From contig JAUPFV010000001.1 in NCBI GenBank assembly GCA_036936605.1, positions 248,928,925 to 248,992,924 of the forward strand: a DNA stretch of 64,000 nucleotides, read 5' to 3'. Under the pieces are notes generated by a model that ran no database searches, had not been told where the DNA came from, and worked only from the letters and a program-made list of their open reading frames with translations. The position numbers were made by a program, and so were the translations under genes. This document shows, one piece after another, positions 21,565 to 33,425 of this stretch (the first letter of the stretch is position 1; every line of letters starts with the position of its first letter). The stretch is from Limnanthes douglasii subsp. nivea (taxonomy: Eukaryota; Streptophyta; Magnoliopsida; Brassicales; Limnanthaceae).

Positions 21565-22792
21565 TCAAAGTACACAATAACCAAAATTGGTGTACAACAT
21601 ACACCCAAACCCCAGTACACCATACAAAACAACAGCCGAAAATGTCAGATTACCACATACAAGATAACACAACGAATTAAGCTGGAGAAGAACCTCTAGT
21701 ACCATCATCGCTACAATCTCCGCTACCATCACCAACACTTGCATTATTTTCATTGCCATCACCGAACCAATTCACATCACCCGACATAATATTCTCCGCA
21801 ATATCACATTTAGAATGTACAACGAGAATTTTGATAGTTTTCTCAAGCATCACCATCCTCTCCGACATCTTCTCATTCTTTTCAACCGATTTTTTTGCTT
21901 CCTCATAACCCAAAACAGAAGAGATTGATCATTGTGATGAACTCCCCTTACAATGTTATAAGAATGTTTGGCTAGTCCCGTTCCAATTAAACGCCCTTTT
22001 CTCTTTCTCGATTTCACCGTTGGAAGAGACAAAAACATGTATGGATCATCAACAGATTCTGGGTCAGCGTCGTCACCATGTTTTGACCTAACCGCTTCTT
22101 TCCACTCTTCCTATAATGTTTGAAACACAATTAAAGACCTTTATTAGTTATTCATGAAAAAATTAAAATATACAACCATATGAAATACATTGACAATGTC
22201 AAAAGAACAGTTAAACTAAAAAGACAAACACATTGTACAAACAAGACAATAACCACATGTAAATATATAAAACCAACGCTCACAATATGAGATATGAAAC
22301 ACTAACCGTGTTGTAAAACATATATAGAAATTGTTGTTCGAAAATGGAAAGGAAACAAAAAACAAGTAGTAATTCTACTATACAATATATGTAGACAACG
22401 TCTTTCAAAATGCCAATCACACACAAATAATTAGTAATCCTACTATGCAACTTGTATACACAATGATCAACTAAACCAAATATATAAGATACTACATACA
22501 TATACATATAATTTTATAAGAAACTGATTTAATAAAAAAATACTATGATTTTAAAAGACGACGGGTTCACAAATTCTGACGTAGTGTTGCCCTGAGCATC
22601 CTTCTTGTTGTATGCAAACCTCAGACGTTTGGCCACCGACAACATTTCTCTGGTTTCCTCAAACTGCACTAGAGGGTCAAAATTAATATATTAAAAATAG
22701 AAACTCAGCTTAAATTCAAAGTAATTAAAAACAGTTACATGCTGACTAACTGATCGGGAATAGATAATCGACCCACCAGTATGAGTCCCCAC

Positions 22793-23563
22793 TAGGGATG
22801 TCAAAAAAATCCGAAAAATCCGATATCCGACCAAAATATTCGATATCGAATCCAAAAAAAACGGATAATATCCGTATTCGAGAGAAAACGGATAATATTC
22901 GTATCCAAATTTGTACCCGAAAATAGCGGATATGGATATAGACATATTCGTATTCGAAATATCCGATATCCAAAATTGTATAAATATATATATATAATTT
23001 TTTTATTTAAACGTATTTTTTAGCTATCCCACATCGTAAAAAGCAAAACAAAATATTAAGAAAGTTGTCCATAAATATGAAAGATTGCTTCTTTAAAAAT
23101 TATAACTTATCCCACATCTAAAGTTAGAAAAAGAATCGTTACCAAACTATTTATAAAAAACATGGTGGCTTCTCTTAACATGAATATTTTTTTAGTCTTA
23201 TGACTCTTATCCCACATCTAAAATATGGAAAAGAATTGCTACCAAACTTTCTATAAAGACATGGTGGCTTTTCAAAATAAGTATATTTTTTTAACCTTAT
23301 CCCACATCTAAAATGGGAATATGAATTTCTACAAAGGTGTCTATAAAGGTAGCCTAACCAATAATGCAATTAGTTAAAAACTTTAGTGGATATTCGGATT
23401 CAGATATTATCCGTATTCGGATAATATCCGTCAGATACTGATTCAGATATTATTTTAAAAAAAAATTCGGATTCGAATTCAGATTCGAATACTGATTTCG
23501 GATTTCGGATTCGGATTCGGATATCGACAGATTCGTATCCAAAATATCCGTTTGACAGCCCTA
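22793..23563. mobile_element. hAT-type MITE, 771 bp
   Basis: It begins TAGGGATGTCAAA and ends TTTGACAGCCCTA (imperfect inverted repeats with one mismatch in 13), flanked by the exact 8-bp duplication GTCCCCAC (22785-22792, 23564-23571). The 8-bp TSD and the TAGGG.TGTCAAA terminus are hAT features. Both ends carry many alternating atccg/cggat motifs in inverted orientation, and the middle (about 23025-23350) has four imperfect 85-100 bp tandem units beginning 'tatcccacatc'. It has no transposase and so is non-autonomous. The small ORFs in it are chance frames over the ccgaat repeats. Confidence 0.9.
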
Positions 23564-24339
23564 GTCCCCACCCCACCATGATGAGCTTTATGGTTTCTCG
23601 AGTTTGTTTTCGATAACTTCATCTGCTTAGGACTACACCATAAATCAACCCATGACTTCGATAATCTTGGCCTATTCGTTAAGAAGGGTGTCCGGACATT
23701 GATCAACTCAATTGATGGACACTGCGTATTGGCTCTTCTCAAGGCACTTCCTTTCATTCTAGCCACAAAATTCTTGTAACAACTATTTAGTTGTTCCAAA
23801 AACAGCCTGTGGACAACATCATGATTGTTGTATTGTAAAGTGTAGCATTGCTACAAAAAAACAAAAATAGATCAGCTATGTAATTCCACAAATTAATAAA
23901 TGGACAAATAATAATACGGTTAGTACCTTGAATGCCTTCCACATGTTAGCCCTAAAACCAAAGGGTTTCTCCTCAAAATTCTCCCAGATGCCTATAAGTT
24001 AAAGCCTTATTTCAGGGGCAAACCAACGAGGAATATCATATGGCCACAATCTAAAACGGAAAAAAAACTAATTTACCAAAAAATTAATAATACTTAAATG
24101 GAAATAAATGTAGTTGTACATTACTAAGAAACTTACATGTCCTCGTAGATCGTGACGTGTTTATAATCCAGACTGAGCTTTGGCTTAGGTAGAGCATACC
24201 CACGACATTTGCAATGTTTCACCGCTCCCTCTTGATCAATACCAACGTCCTCTCCGTTAACTTTCTCTTGAACGTCACCAACCTCCTCTTGTTCCACTTC
24301 CTCTTAATTGGCACCACCTTCCTCTTGATCCACTTTCAT

Positions 24340-24500
24340 TTACTCGTCGTCCTCCTCATCAGCATCTTCTTCTTCATTTCCCCCCTCACCAACATCTTCA
24401 TCATCATCTTCCCCCTCATCAACATCTTCATCATCATCTTCTCCCTCATCAATATCTTCATCATCATCTTTACCCTCATCAACATCTTCATACTCCTCTT
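24340..24500 (-). repeat. 30-bp minisatellite encoding Asp/Glu repeats
   Basis: About five units of 'ctcatcaacatcttcatcat' plus 10 bp run on the plus strand. On the minus strand each unit encodes a D/E-rich decapeptide like 'DEGEDDDEDV'. Unit 2 (40145-40200) holds only about two units, so the array changed length after the duplication. The hydrophobic plus-strand frame of 96 codons is a shadow of it. Confidence 0.85.
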
Positions 24501-24910
24501 TTGAACTTTGTTCAGATTCGTAGTCCTCAACTATACAATGAGAAGAAGGCTGGTGAGATGTGTTTGGTCCAGACGGGCTGGTGATCAGCAGAGATTCACC
24601 AGACTCTATCTCCGGTGAAGGGCTAAGATTGGTCCCAGATGCAAAAATAACCCCCTTTTGGACTGGTAGTCAGAGTGGGAGTGGGAGTTGGAGTGAGAGT
24701 ATAGATGAGAATTTGTTTCGGGTAGGTATTCCGTCTTGTTTGGTGACAAACAATATCTACCCTCCCTCGTGAAGGCTTTCTAACTGGTCACAGAGGCTTT
24801 CTAACTCGGGGTTGAGAGGATTTTTTATCACGGAGTTTGAGAGAACGATTGCGAATTTGAGGCACCTGAACGAACGATAACTTCTTTGGCTTATCAAACA
24901 TGGCTTATTT

Positions 24911-26618
24911 GCCTTTGAGGTTTTTCTTCTTACCAGCCATTCCTTCCCAAAAATTGAAACATTAAATAAACATATTTCAAATAATTAAACACAATAACAA
25001 CAACAAGCATACAAAACTGCCCACCATATGAACACATTATCATAAAAATAGTATTTTTTATACTTAAACTGTTATAATTAAGTTATCACACATGTAAACC
25101 CAATTAGATCCATAATCCGTAATTAAAAACATAATATTGAAAATACCACACCTACATTAGCATAACACACAACTAAAAACAGAACATCAAACCATATATA
25201 TATGACATACAACATGATATTCATACATACTAAATCACTGACTCACAACATCAACACAATACATGAGTGTTAACGCAAACTTACTGAATCACAAAAACAA
25301 TATTAAGACATACTCACTAAATCACTGACACAATACATACTCACTAAATCATTGACTCACGACATTAACACAATACATATAGGCACAAACTTACTAAATC
25401 ACAAACACAATATTAACACATATTCTCCAAATCACAAACACAATACATATATACTCACCAAATCAATGAATCACAACATAAACACAATACAACATCCATG
25501 TCAAATTTATAACTATAAACCTAGACTCAAATAGAGTACTACACAATAGAGTCACATTTAGAGCATAAACAAAGCAAAATACTTAAACTAACAGTTTAAT
25601 TCGGTTAGTACCTGTTGATGATAGATCGTCTGTTTTCTTACCACCTTGCTGCAAACCACGTTCCTACAACAGATAAGCATAGTATTAACACACAACAACA
25701 CCAATATATTAACAAATAATAAACAAATGTAAACCAAAAGAAAACGTAATACACTCACAATTACCTTATATATGAAGCTTAATACTTAAACTTATATAAT
25801 AAATATTACCTTTAATCAACAAATCGTACACTTCCTTAGAGCAGATTTTTGTTTCTGCGAAAAGACAATGAACAAGAGTCTAATCAACAAACTGTAGTAA
25901 ATAAAATTTTAAAAAAAACACACTGAAAAATACGTTACTTCCGTTAGACAATCATTACCTATTGTCAATACTCTTTCTGATCCACACCTTGTTGCAACCA
26001 ACCTTCATGCAATAGACAATTTAAGTATTAACATACGACACCAATCTATTAACAAACAATAAATTACTGTAAACTGAAAAATAACATGTATATCGAATTG
26101 AACAGTACAAAAACTAATATATAACAAAATTAAAACTTATGCTAAGATTGTACACTGGTTTAGAGAAGATATAATAGAAAAAAGAAGAAGAAAGGAATTC
26201 GTGAGAAATCGAACTTAATTAACAATAAAGATAAATATTTAATACCTTTGAATGACTATTAGGACAACCACCTAGAGATGAAAGAGGCCAAAGATGGGAT
26301 TATGGTTTTCAAAAGAAAGAGAAAGGGGTTCGTAGGGTTTTGAAGATGAAAGAGGGCATAGACAAATCGATAGATGAGAAAAAAATGAAATCAAAGAGTC
26401 AAGGGGTCAAGTTGATTAATTATTAAAAAAAACATTAAAACAATGTCGTTGCAAGCTCGTATCCACCAAGAAGGTTACTCAAACAAATAACGGGCCCGTT
26501 CCAATCCCGTTGTAAAAACAGATCCACTTTTCATTATATGGGTCAAAACAGATAGTTGTGCAAAAACGCTTCTATTTACAACAGATTGGCAACCGGAAAA
26601 GCGGGGTATTGTAAAAAA
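24911..26618. other. CACTA copy 1, 5' leader/intron-like region with repeats
   Basis: Rich in A and C on the plus strand. 25228-25480 contains about 2.3 imperfect copies of a unit of about 117 bp, itself built of 'actaaatcactgactcac' and 'acacaatacata' phrases, and is shared with unit 2 (40853-41105). No ORF of note. Short T-rich tracts before 'ag' and GT dinucleotides suggest introns of the leader, but exons cannot be assigned. Confidence 0.5.
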
Positions 26619-26635
26619 CAGTTTATCGAGTAGTG
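26460..26635 (-). repeat. CACTA terminal and subterminal repeats (right end)
   Basis: The reverse complement of 26619-26635 is CACTACTCGATAAACTG, a CACTA-type terminus. Inside it, variants of TTGTAAAAACAG/CTGTTTTTACAA occur at about 26509, 26547, 26575 (inverted) and 26609, as expected of TNP-protein binding repeats. The three bases after the terminus are AAT, but the left end was not found to check the 3-bp TSD. Confidence 0.8.
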
Positions 26636-26863
26636 AATATATGAAAGTATTTATACTTTTTCACAGACGTTTTCACGGGAGTTGTTGTCTGAATAATTGT
26701 TTCATCGTTTGTTTCGACCATATATTCATATTTTTAATGAGAAAAATTTTAAAAATAGTTTTATTTATTTATTTATTTTTAATGTTTTGGGTTTTTTTCC
26801 GAATATAGAGCTAAGTAATTTTCCAATTTAATAAAAATGTGTATGAGAGTAGTATAAATTATA

Positions 26864-27721
26864 GGGTGGAGCTATTTCCTCCATAAAATCGATTATTTCC
26901 TCCATTTTAAATTTTTTAATAAAACACTCAACATTTGTTTTTACCTTCTTGCCCTTTATTTACTTTCTAATTTATAATTTAATGCCACTATCCACTATTA
27001 AACCCTTATTACAACAATCACATCATTGAGATAAATTAAAACCAACATATATGATTTAACTTCTAAAATTAAACCCTAAGAACATAAAAACTCAATTATT
27101 TTTAAGATTAGTCACAAAATTATATGTTTTTTAAAAAAGAAAACATGTAGTTCCGAGACAACCACTCCGAATAACATATTTTTTTTAAACATGTGATTCT
27201 GAGTTAGGAATCACATATAGTATTTAAAAAAAGAACTCAATCAACATACACTAATCAAACCATAAAAAATCTATATTTTGAAATATAGAGGAAAGAAACA
27301 ATTAAACCTGAAATTGATATTAAAAACGATTAAACTAGTAACTCGATTAATTTTTTTTCTTCTGCATATACAGTTCCTAGAACTCATTATGCAAAAAATT
27401 ATAGATTTAAAAAGAGATTTTATTCGATATGTCAACCCATATATCTAAAATAAAAATAAGATTAACGATAAATTTTTATCTTTTGAACTCCATAAACTGC
27501 TTCAAAATTGTTTGGTTGCTTCAAAATTGTTTGGTGGCTAGGGTTTTTAGGGTTAGAAGAGAAGAGCTGAAGGTGGATAGTTACTGTAGAAATTTGGATT
27601 TTTGGTGTAAAATTAAAACAAGGATAAATTAGGATTTTCCTTTACGGAGGAAATAACAAGATGGAGCTTTTTATGAATGATGGAGCAAATAATAAATTTT
27701 ATGGAGGAAATAGCTTAACCC
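26864..27721. mobile_element. MULE-type MITE, 858 bp
   Basis: Left end GGGTGGAGCTATTTCCTCC and right end GGAGGAAATAGCTTAACCC are inverted repeats (about 25 bp with AT-rich continuation 'ataaaa', 2 mismatches). Flanks TAAATTATA (26855-26863) and TAAATTCTA (27722-27730) are a 9-bp duplication with one mismatch, typical of Mutator-like elements. Unit 2 (about 42231-42242) carries the empty site 'tataaattctataattt', which proves insertion. No transposase is encoded; the 67-codon ORF at 27429 has no family resemblance. Confidence 0.9.
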
Positions 27722-27926
27722 TAAATTCTATCGTTTGTTGAGCTTATGTGTTATGTAACATTGTTTAGTAAACAATGATAATGATCGTAAATAACTAAAA
27801 AATATAATATTATAGTTTTTTCATTTAATAATATTTTTAATAAATAATAAAAATACAATTCTATAATTACTAATAGTAAATAACATTTGGCTTTTGCGAT
27901 ACTTATTTCTGAATTTTGTTTTCAAA

Positions 27927-27931
<5 letters not shown>

Positions 27932-27963
<32 letters not shown>
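27932..27963. repeat. (TA)n microsatellite
   Basis: About 16 TA units. The corresponding site in unit 2 (about 42440) has about 8. Confidence 0.9.
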
Positions 27964-27966
<3 letters not shown>

Positions 27967-28098
27967 GACGAAATATATTAAATTATGAAATTAATATAAA
28001 CAATGAAAATTTAATATATTTTAATTAACTTTATTATAATAAATTTGATAAAAATAATATCGATAAACTAAAACTTATTTCAAACAAAATATAAAATT

Positions 28099-28111
28099 GA
28101 AGTTAATTCAT
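28099..28111 (+). repeat. Target site duplication (left) of LINE A
   Basis: GAAGTTAATTCAT matches GAAGTTAATTTAT at 33413-33425 with one mismatch. The unit 2 empty site reads 'gaacttaatttat' at about 42604. Confidence 0.9.
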
Positions 28112-28657
28112 CTGGGGCATAAAGATTCTGACTGTAAAAAGAATGTTTTGAAAAAAGATGACAAAATTCAAGAAGTCAGTAAACAATCTGATAATACTTC
28201 GAAGGAGGTTATTCAATCAGATTCTTTACAAAATGACGGTTCTTCAAAAGATGTTATTTAATCCGAATCTCCTAAGGTTCCCTTTATTAAAGTTTACAGG
28301 AGAAAATTGAAATCTATCATAACTGCTAAAGATGTGGTCTCTGTTTCAAGCCAGTCTACAAATCTATGTAGTTTTAAAATAGATACTGTCTCCAACAAAG
28401 AGTCTGAAATAATTGAAGCGCTTCAGGATTTGGATCAAGATGTAAACTCTCAAAGCCAGAAAACACAGCAGGAACCTTCTCTTCAAATGAATACAAGCAG
28501 CTACAATTCTTCTCCCAAAGATAGTTCTTATGACCAAGACTTTAATGCTGTCATCAATAGGAAAATTACATCTGTAATGAAAAAAAGTGTTAAAAGGTTG
28601 ACTATTAACTCTCTGCGTAAAAGAGAGAAATCTTTTAACAAATCTCTATCTGAATGA
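28112..28657 (+). pseudogene. LINE A ORF1, C-terminal remnant
   Basis: Starts at the last half of a CCHC knuckle ('LGHKDSDCKKN') and continues as a Lys/Ser/Gln-rich tail. A TAA stop at 28259-28261 interrupts the frame, after which 28307-28657 is open to the natural TGA. In intact relatives ORF1 carries DUF4283 and a zf-CCHC_4 knuckle and binds the element RNA. Here the RNA-binding part was never copied. Confidence 0.75.
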
Positions 28658-31600
28658 TAAAGGTTTTAAGCTGGAATGCCTGTGGGATTCATAATAATTC
28701 TACTATTTCTAGAATTAAATTCATAATCAACAATGACAATGTTAAAGTGATTGCAATTCAGGAGCCAATGGCGAGGTATGACAAAATTGATCTTATTGCT
28801 AGTAGGATTGGTTTTCCTAATTATACTGCCAATAACACTAATAAAGTTTGGATTTTCTGGCCTGATGATGTTACTATTTCTGTAATCTTAAATCATGAGC
28901 AACTTATTCACTTGGAAATCAATTATGCTAATTTTACTTTTTTATTTACCTCTGTCTATGCCAAGAACCAAAGAGTGCAGAGGAGACTGCTTTGGAATCA
29001 AATAAGGCAGCTCTCTTGTGCTGACAAGCCCTGGATGGTTGCTGGTGACTTCAATACCATTACTTGCCCTGATGATCAGCTTTGCTGCTCTTCTTTTGAT
29101 AATGGCAGTGTTGATGAATTCAATGATTGTATCAGACAATGTAGTCTTGAAGATCCTAGTTATATTGGATCAAGGTACACCGGGAGTAACAACAAGATAT
29201 GGAAAAGGTTAGACCGGGTTTTAGTGAATCAAAACTTTATTCACACTTGGAATGTTCAGGTTTGTCACATGGTCAGAACGTGTTCTGACCATGCCTCTCT
29301 CCTTATTACTATCTCTAATATTCAAAACAGAGGTACTAATCATAATAAAGGTTATTTCAAGTTCTTAAATGTTTGGACTAATCACCCTGATTTCCTTAGT
29401 TGTGTGAAGCAGAATTGGGACAAGAAATGTAATGGTGATCCTAATGTTCTTTTCTAGTACAAGCTTAAGTGTTTGAGAAAGTGTCTTAAAGAGTGGAATT
29501 CTTCTATTTTTGGTAACATCTTCAACAAAGTCAAAGAAGCTTCTAAAGAGGTTGACAATTTTGAAATCATTCATCAACAGGTTAACAGTAATATCTCTAA
29601 GGCTAATCTTTCCAAGGCTAATAGTTTGCCCATTCTTGCTTTAAAAAATGAAGAATGCTACTGGCGTAAAAAATGTTATAATAATTGGCTTAACGATAGT
29701 GATGGCAGCACCAAGTTATATTATAGTTATGTTGCTAAGAAGAGAAAGAAGAACATGGTGACTGGTATAAAAGATGAGGGAACTTGGCTTACTGCTCAGG
29801 ATGACATTGCTAAATCAGCTGAGTCCTATTTCAAAATGATTTTATCTGATAATTCTTATAGTTGTAATGATATAATTCCTCAGGATTCCATTCTTCACAA
29901 TATTCCTAAGCTAATTGGGGACAGGGACAATGAGGATCTTTTTCAGCTAACAAATAAATAGGAGATGTGGTCTATTGTCATGGGCATGAAAAATGATAGT
30001 GCCCCTGGCACTGATGGGTTTAATTGTTATTTTCTTAAGTCCTGTTGGGACATTATTAGTGATGATCTCTGTTATGCCTTAAATTCTTATCTTAAGGGTA
30101 GCAACATTCCCAGTGGTGTTTTTGCCACTGGGATTTGTCTTATTCCCAAATGCTCTAATCCCATAAATTGGAATAATTTTCGTCCTATTAGTTTATGTAC
30201 CATTTTTAACAGGCTAATCTCTTGTCTTATTATGAAGAGACTCTCTCACATTCTCCCTAGTATTATCTCTAGTGGGCAGAGTGTTTTTGTAAAAAACATA
30301 ATTATTCACGATAACATTCTGATTACTAAAGAAATGCTTCACAATATTAAAAGAATGCCTTCTAAAGGCAATATGATCCTTCAATTGGACATGACAAAGG
30401 CATTTGACAGAATGTCTCATGCTTTTGTCATCAATACTTTAAAATATTTTGGTTTCTCTGATGGTTTTTTAGTTCTTATTAACAAGCTTATAACTAATGT
30501 TGTGGTCTCTATATTGATTAATGGTAGTAGCATTGGTTACTTCTATCAGAAGAATGGTTTAAGACAAGGAGACCCTTTGTCTCCTTGTCTTTTCATTCTT
30601 GCTGAGGAAGCTCTAATTAGAGGGCTTTCTAATTTGTATAATAGTAACAATAGTTTGAGATATTATTTAAAATCAGGTTTTATCTTACCTTGCTTGGCTT
30701 TTGCAGATAATATCATCATCTTTTCTAATAACTCTCCTGCCTCTATTGCTTGCCTTAGTAACCTGCTTGAGAAATACCAAAAGGAGTGTGGTCAGCTTAT
30801 TAATAAAGAGAAGTCAAAGATTATTATCTCTTTTAATTGCTCTTATACAAACTTAGCCAGGATTAAATCAACAATTGGGTTCAATACTGATACAGCACCT
30901 TTCACCTATTTGGGAGTTACCATAGCTGCTAATAACAAATGGAAGCATTTTCTACCTCTTATTGCAAAGATTCACAATAAAATATATGATTGGGATATGA
31001 AGAACCTATCTTTTGGGGAAGGTTATCCCTTATAAAGAACGTTCTCTATCATATTATCTTCTTTTGGATGCAAAACAACCTAATCTCTAACAATATTATT
31101 AGTAGAATTGAGCATTGCTTCAATCAATTTCTTTGGATATCTAAATATAATGATAATGCAATCCACTAGTCTACTTGGCATAGGCTTTGTAAGCCATATA
31201 ATGATTGTGGATTGAATGCTAAGCTTTTGTCTGAAATTCAGCTTGTTTTTTCACTTAAACTTTGGTTTCTTTTTAGGAAAAGGAAATCCTTGTGGGCTGA
31301 TCTCACTCACAAAACTTATTGTAGCAATACTCATTCTACTAACACTAATTGTAAAGTCTCTGATTCTATTAACTGGAAAAGACTTTGCTATGTTAAGGAT
31401 CAGGCTGATCAAAATATTCAGTGGAGACTTGGAAATGGGAATATTGACTTTTGGAGAGATTCTTGGCACAACTTGAAGCCTATTGGTAATGATTTTGGTT
31501 TTAATAATTGGTTTCTCCCAGTTAAAGTAAACTCTTTTTGGAAAAATGACAATTGGGATATTTCCACTCTCCATACATTTCTTTCTCATGATAGATTAAA

Positions 31601-32747
31601 CCACATTTGCTGTGTTAAAATCAATCATGATCAGGAAGATATTATTGAGTGGAAGATCTCAAATGACAACATTTTTAACACTAAGGATACTTGGCAAAGT
31701 ATCAGGTCTAGTTATCATATTCTTTCAATTTTTAAGAAAGTTTGACATCACTTTATTCCATCTAAGTTTTCTTTTCTAACGTGGAAGTTACTAAAAAAAT
31801 TTGCTCCTATAGACAGCATTCTCTCCAAAAGACATTTGGTTATGGTGTATAAATGTCAGTTCTGCTGCAACTGTGAGGATAAAAATCACCTCTTTATCAG
31901 TTGCAGCTTTACCTGGTCTCTATGGAATTATTTTGGCATTCTGTTCAAATTTCCTGTGAGACAATTCATGTCTCTTAGTCAAATGTTGTATTGCTGGTTT
32001 TGGTCATCTAAGTGTAAATTCCATATTACTCACATTGTTCCTCAAATTATCCTATGGGCTATCTGGTCGAATCGAAATCACAGCAAGTTTAATGATTCCT
32101 ATGATAATTTCACTACTGTTATTAATAGAATACAGACGGTAATCCTAGGTATTGATTCCAAAAATATGCTCAAAGCTAAGCATTGGAATGGTGCTATCAA
32201 TGCATGTGCTTATCTGGGTTGTCTAACTATTGGCAAGGTTAAACTGAAATACCTGGAATGGCGTCCTCCGATAGCTGGAAGACTTAAGATCAACGTTGAC
32301 AGAGCGAGTAACTTTGTTGGTGAAGCTTCTGGTGGTCTGGTTGTCAGAAATACTCTGGGAAACATTGTAGCTGGTGCTGGCTTCGTGTTTGGTAAGCTGG
32401 ATCCCCTTCAAGCTGAAAGCAAGGCTTTGCTCGAAGCCCTTCTCCTTTGCAAGGCCAATGGTTGGCAAGCTGTCGACATTGAGTCGGACTGCTTAACTCT
32501 CATAACCACCATTGCTTCTGGTAAAGCTTCGAATAACCCGATTGCTTCGATATGTCGAAGCTTGATGCATCATTCTATGTCTCTTCGCCACATTTCTCGC
32601 ACCCAAAACGCAGTAGCAGACTGGATTGCGAACTGGGTTTTGATGGAGCGCTCTGGTAAAAATTTTACGAACATCGACGTTCCCAATTCTCTGCTGGCAA
32701 TTATAACACTTGAGAGTCTTGGAGTGGGATACATTGATCCTGGTTAG
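28654..32747 (+). pseudogene. LINE A ORF2: endonuclease, RT, zf-RVT, RNase H
   Basis: The endonuclease domain opens with 'MIKVLSWNACG', then 'IQEPM', 'VAGDFNTI', 'RLDRVLV' and 'SDHASLLI' (28654-29320). RT shows 'SAPGTDGFN', 'IPKCSNPINWNNFRPISLC', 'QLDMTKAFDRMSHAF', 'NGLRQGDPLSPCLFILAEEA' and motif C as FADN (about 30703) where the family has FADD. zf-RVT: 'CQFCCNCEDKNHLFISC' (about 31852-31905). RNase H: 'INVDRASNFVGEASGGLVVR', 'QAESKALLEALLL', 'IESDCLTLI' and 'HISRTQNAVADWIAN' (32285-32635). Breaks: TAG at 29455 and 29959, a frameshift near 31015, TAG near 31168 and TGA at 31743. It supplied nicking and copying at insertion in its source copy; this copy is inactive. Confidence 0.95.
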
Positions 32748-32922
32748 TCGCTTCTCTGCTTGAAGATGCTGTGGTGTCGATGGTGTTCTGTGTTCAGCTT
32801 TATCGATTTGAATCTGTGGTGCTTGGAAGCTCTGCGGGGGCTGATTGTGTAAGTTTAGGGTTTTTGAGTTTGAGCTTGGTTTCGATTTGGGGATTGGCTT
32901 TTTCCAGATCCAGTTTCTTCGG

Positions 32923-33118
32923 TTCTCTGGTGCACTACATCCATTTCCAGTCCTCTCTCCTCTACAATCATAAGAGAGAGGGTACTTTGGGTGAGCATCG
33001 ACCATGAAGAAGTCGAAGAGGACCTGGGTCTTCTGATTCTCTGGTGCACTGCACCCAGTTCCAGACCTTTCTCTTCCAATCTAAAGAGAAATGGTACTTT
33101 AGGTGAGCATCGACCACG
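32923..33118 (+). repeat. 114-bp tandem duplication in the LINE A 3' UTR
   Basis: Two units start at 32923 and 33037 with 'ttctctggtgcact' and both end in 'ggtgagcatcgacca'. Identity is about 80%. It is non-coding and lies 180 bp after the ORF2 stop. Confidence 0.85.
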
Positions 33119-33412
33119 AAGTATCAGAAGATTTTGTTGAAGATGGCGATACTGAAGATTGGTAGTTGGGTGTTTTGGGTGGGGAGACTGAAGAATGGAG
33201 CTTGGAGTCGAAAGATTGAAGATGAAGAGGCTTTGGCCTTCTGTTTGTTTTGATCGATTTAGGGTTAGGGTTGGGGTTGACTTCTTTTGCCAATTTTGAC
33301 CCTAATTCGTAAGTTTTATTTTGGCTTTATCTCTTATAGGGCCGCTAGTTTGTAAATCGATACTTTTTGGTCCTTCAATAATAAAGTGTGTTTTTTTGCT
33401 TAAAAAGAAGAA

Positions 33413-33425
33413 GAAGTTAATTTAT
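33413..33425 (+). repeat. Target site duplication (right) of LINE A
   Basis: GAAGTTAATTTAT, paired with 28099-28111. From here the unit 1 flank resumes and parallels unit 2 from about 42604. Confidence 0.9.

Larger units (their letters stand above)
21565..24910 (-). pseudogene. Second CACTA gene (Transposase_24-like), copy 1, fragmented
   Basis: The minus strand, read right to left, gives a start region near 24905 ('KKLSFVQVPQI.NRSLKLRD'), a Ser/Thr-rich stretch, an Asp/Glu-rich repeat (24340-24500) and 'CKCRGYALPKPKLSLDYKHV' (24210-24130). Then come 'LWPYDIPRWFAPEIRL' (about 24050), 'WKAFK' and 'NSCYKNFVARM' (about 23780), and 'RLSKSWVDLWCSPKQMKLSK' (about 23660). After the MITE, 'VQFEETREMLSVAKRL' (about 22670) and 'YMFLSLPTVKSRKRKGRL' (22040) follow. 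This resembles plant En/Spm 'Transposase_24' (PF03004) proteins, whose signature is 'W..L...W.S..F..LS..N..NR'. Intron positions are likely between the blocks. The MITE 22793-23563 interrupts it, so the copy is dead. Confidence 0.6.
5835..26635 (-). mobile_element. CACTA (En/Spm) DNA transposon, copy 1, interrupted
   Basis: The right terminus ends in the reverse complement of CACTACTCGATAAACTG (26619-26635). The 160 bp inside it repeats the motif TTGTAAAAACAG and variants in both orientations, as in CACTA subterminal regions. Read from that end on the minus strand, it contains a Transposase_24-like ORF (24910-21565) and then a TNP2-type transposase (20647-17400, continuing past the gypsy insertion at 7034-6640). 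The left CACTA terminus could not be found. Coding parts are broken by frameshifts, so this copy is not autonomous. Confidence 0.85.
28112..33412 (+). mobile_element. LINE A: L1-type retrotransposon, 5'-truncated
   Basis: 5301 bp between 13-bp target duplications. It begins inside the ORF1 zinc knuckle (LGHKDSDC), so it is truncated at the 5' end, as is usual for target-primed reverse transcription. ORF1 and ORF2 overlap at ATGA (28654-28657). After ORF2 a 0.66-kb 3' UTR ends in 'gcttaaaaagaagaag'. The element sits in unit 1 only. ORF2 has an APE-type endonuclease, RT, zf-RVT and a C-terminal RNase H, the plant L1 branch that carries RNase H. Confidence 0.95.

Noticed and set aside
22746..22973. 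Tyr/Phe-rich ORFs (YGYYPF-type) around 22.7-23.0 kb
   Set aside because: They are translations of the ccgaat/attcgg words of the hAT-type MITE, not proteins.
24214..24504. Hydrophobic 96-residue ORF resembling a membrane protein
   Set aside because: It is the reverse reading of the D/E-encoding minisatellite. The hydrophobicity comes from reading the acidic codons on the other strand.
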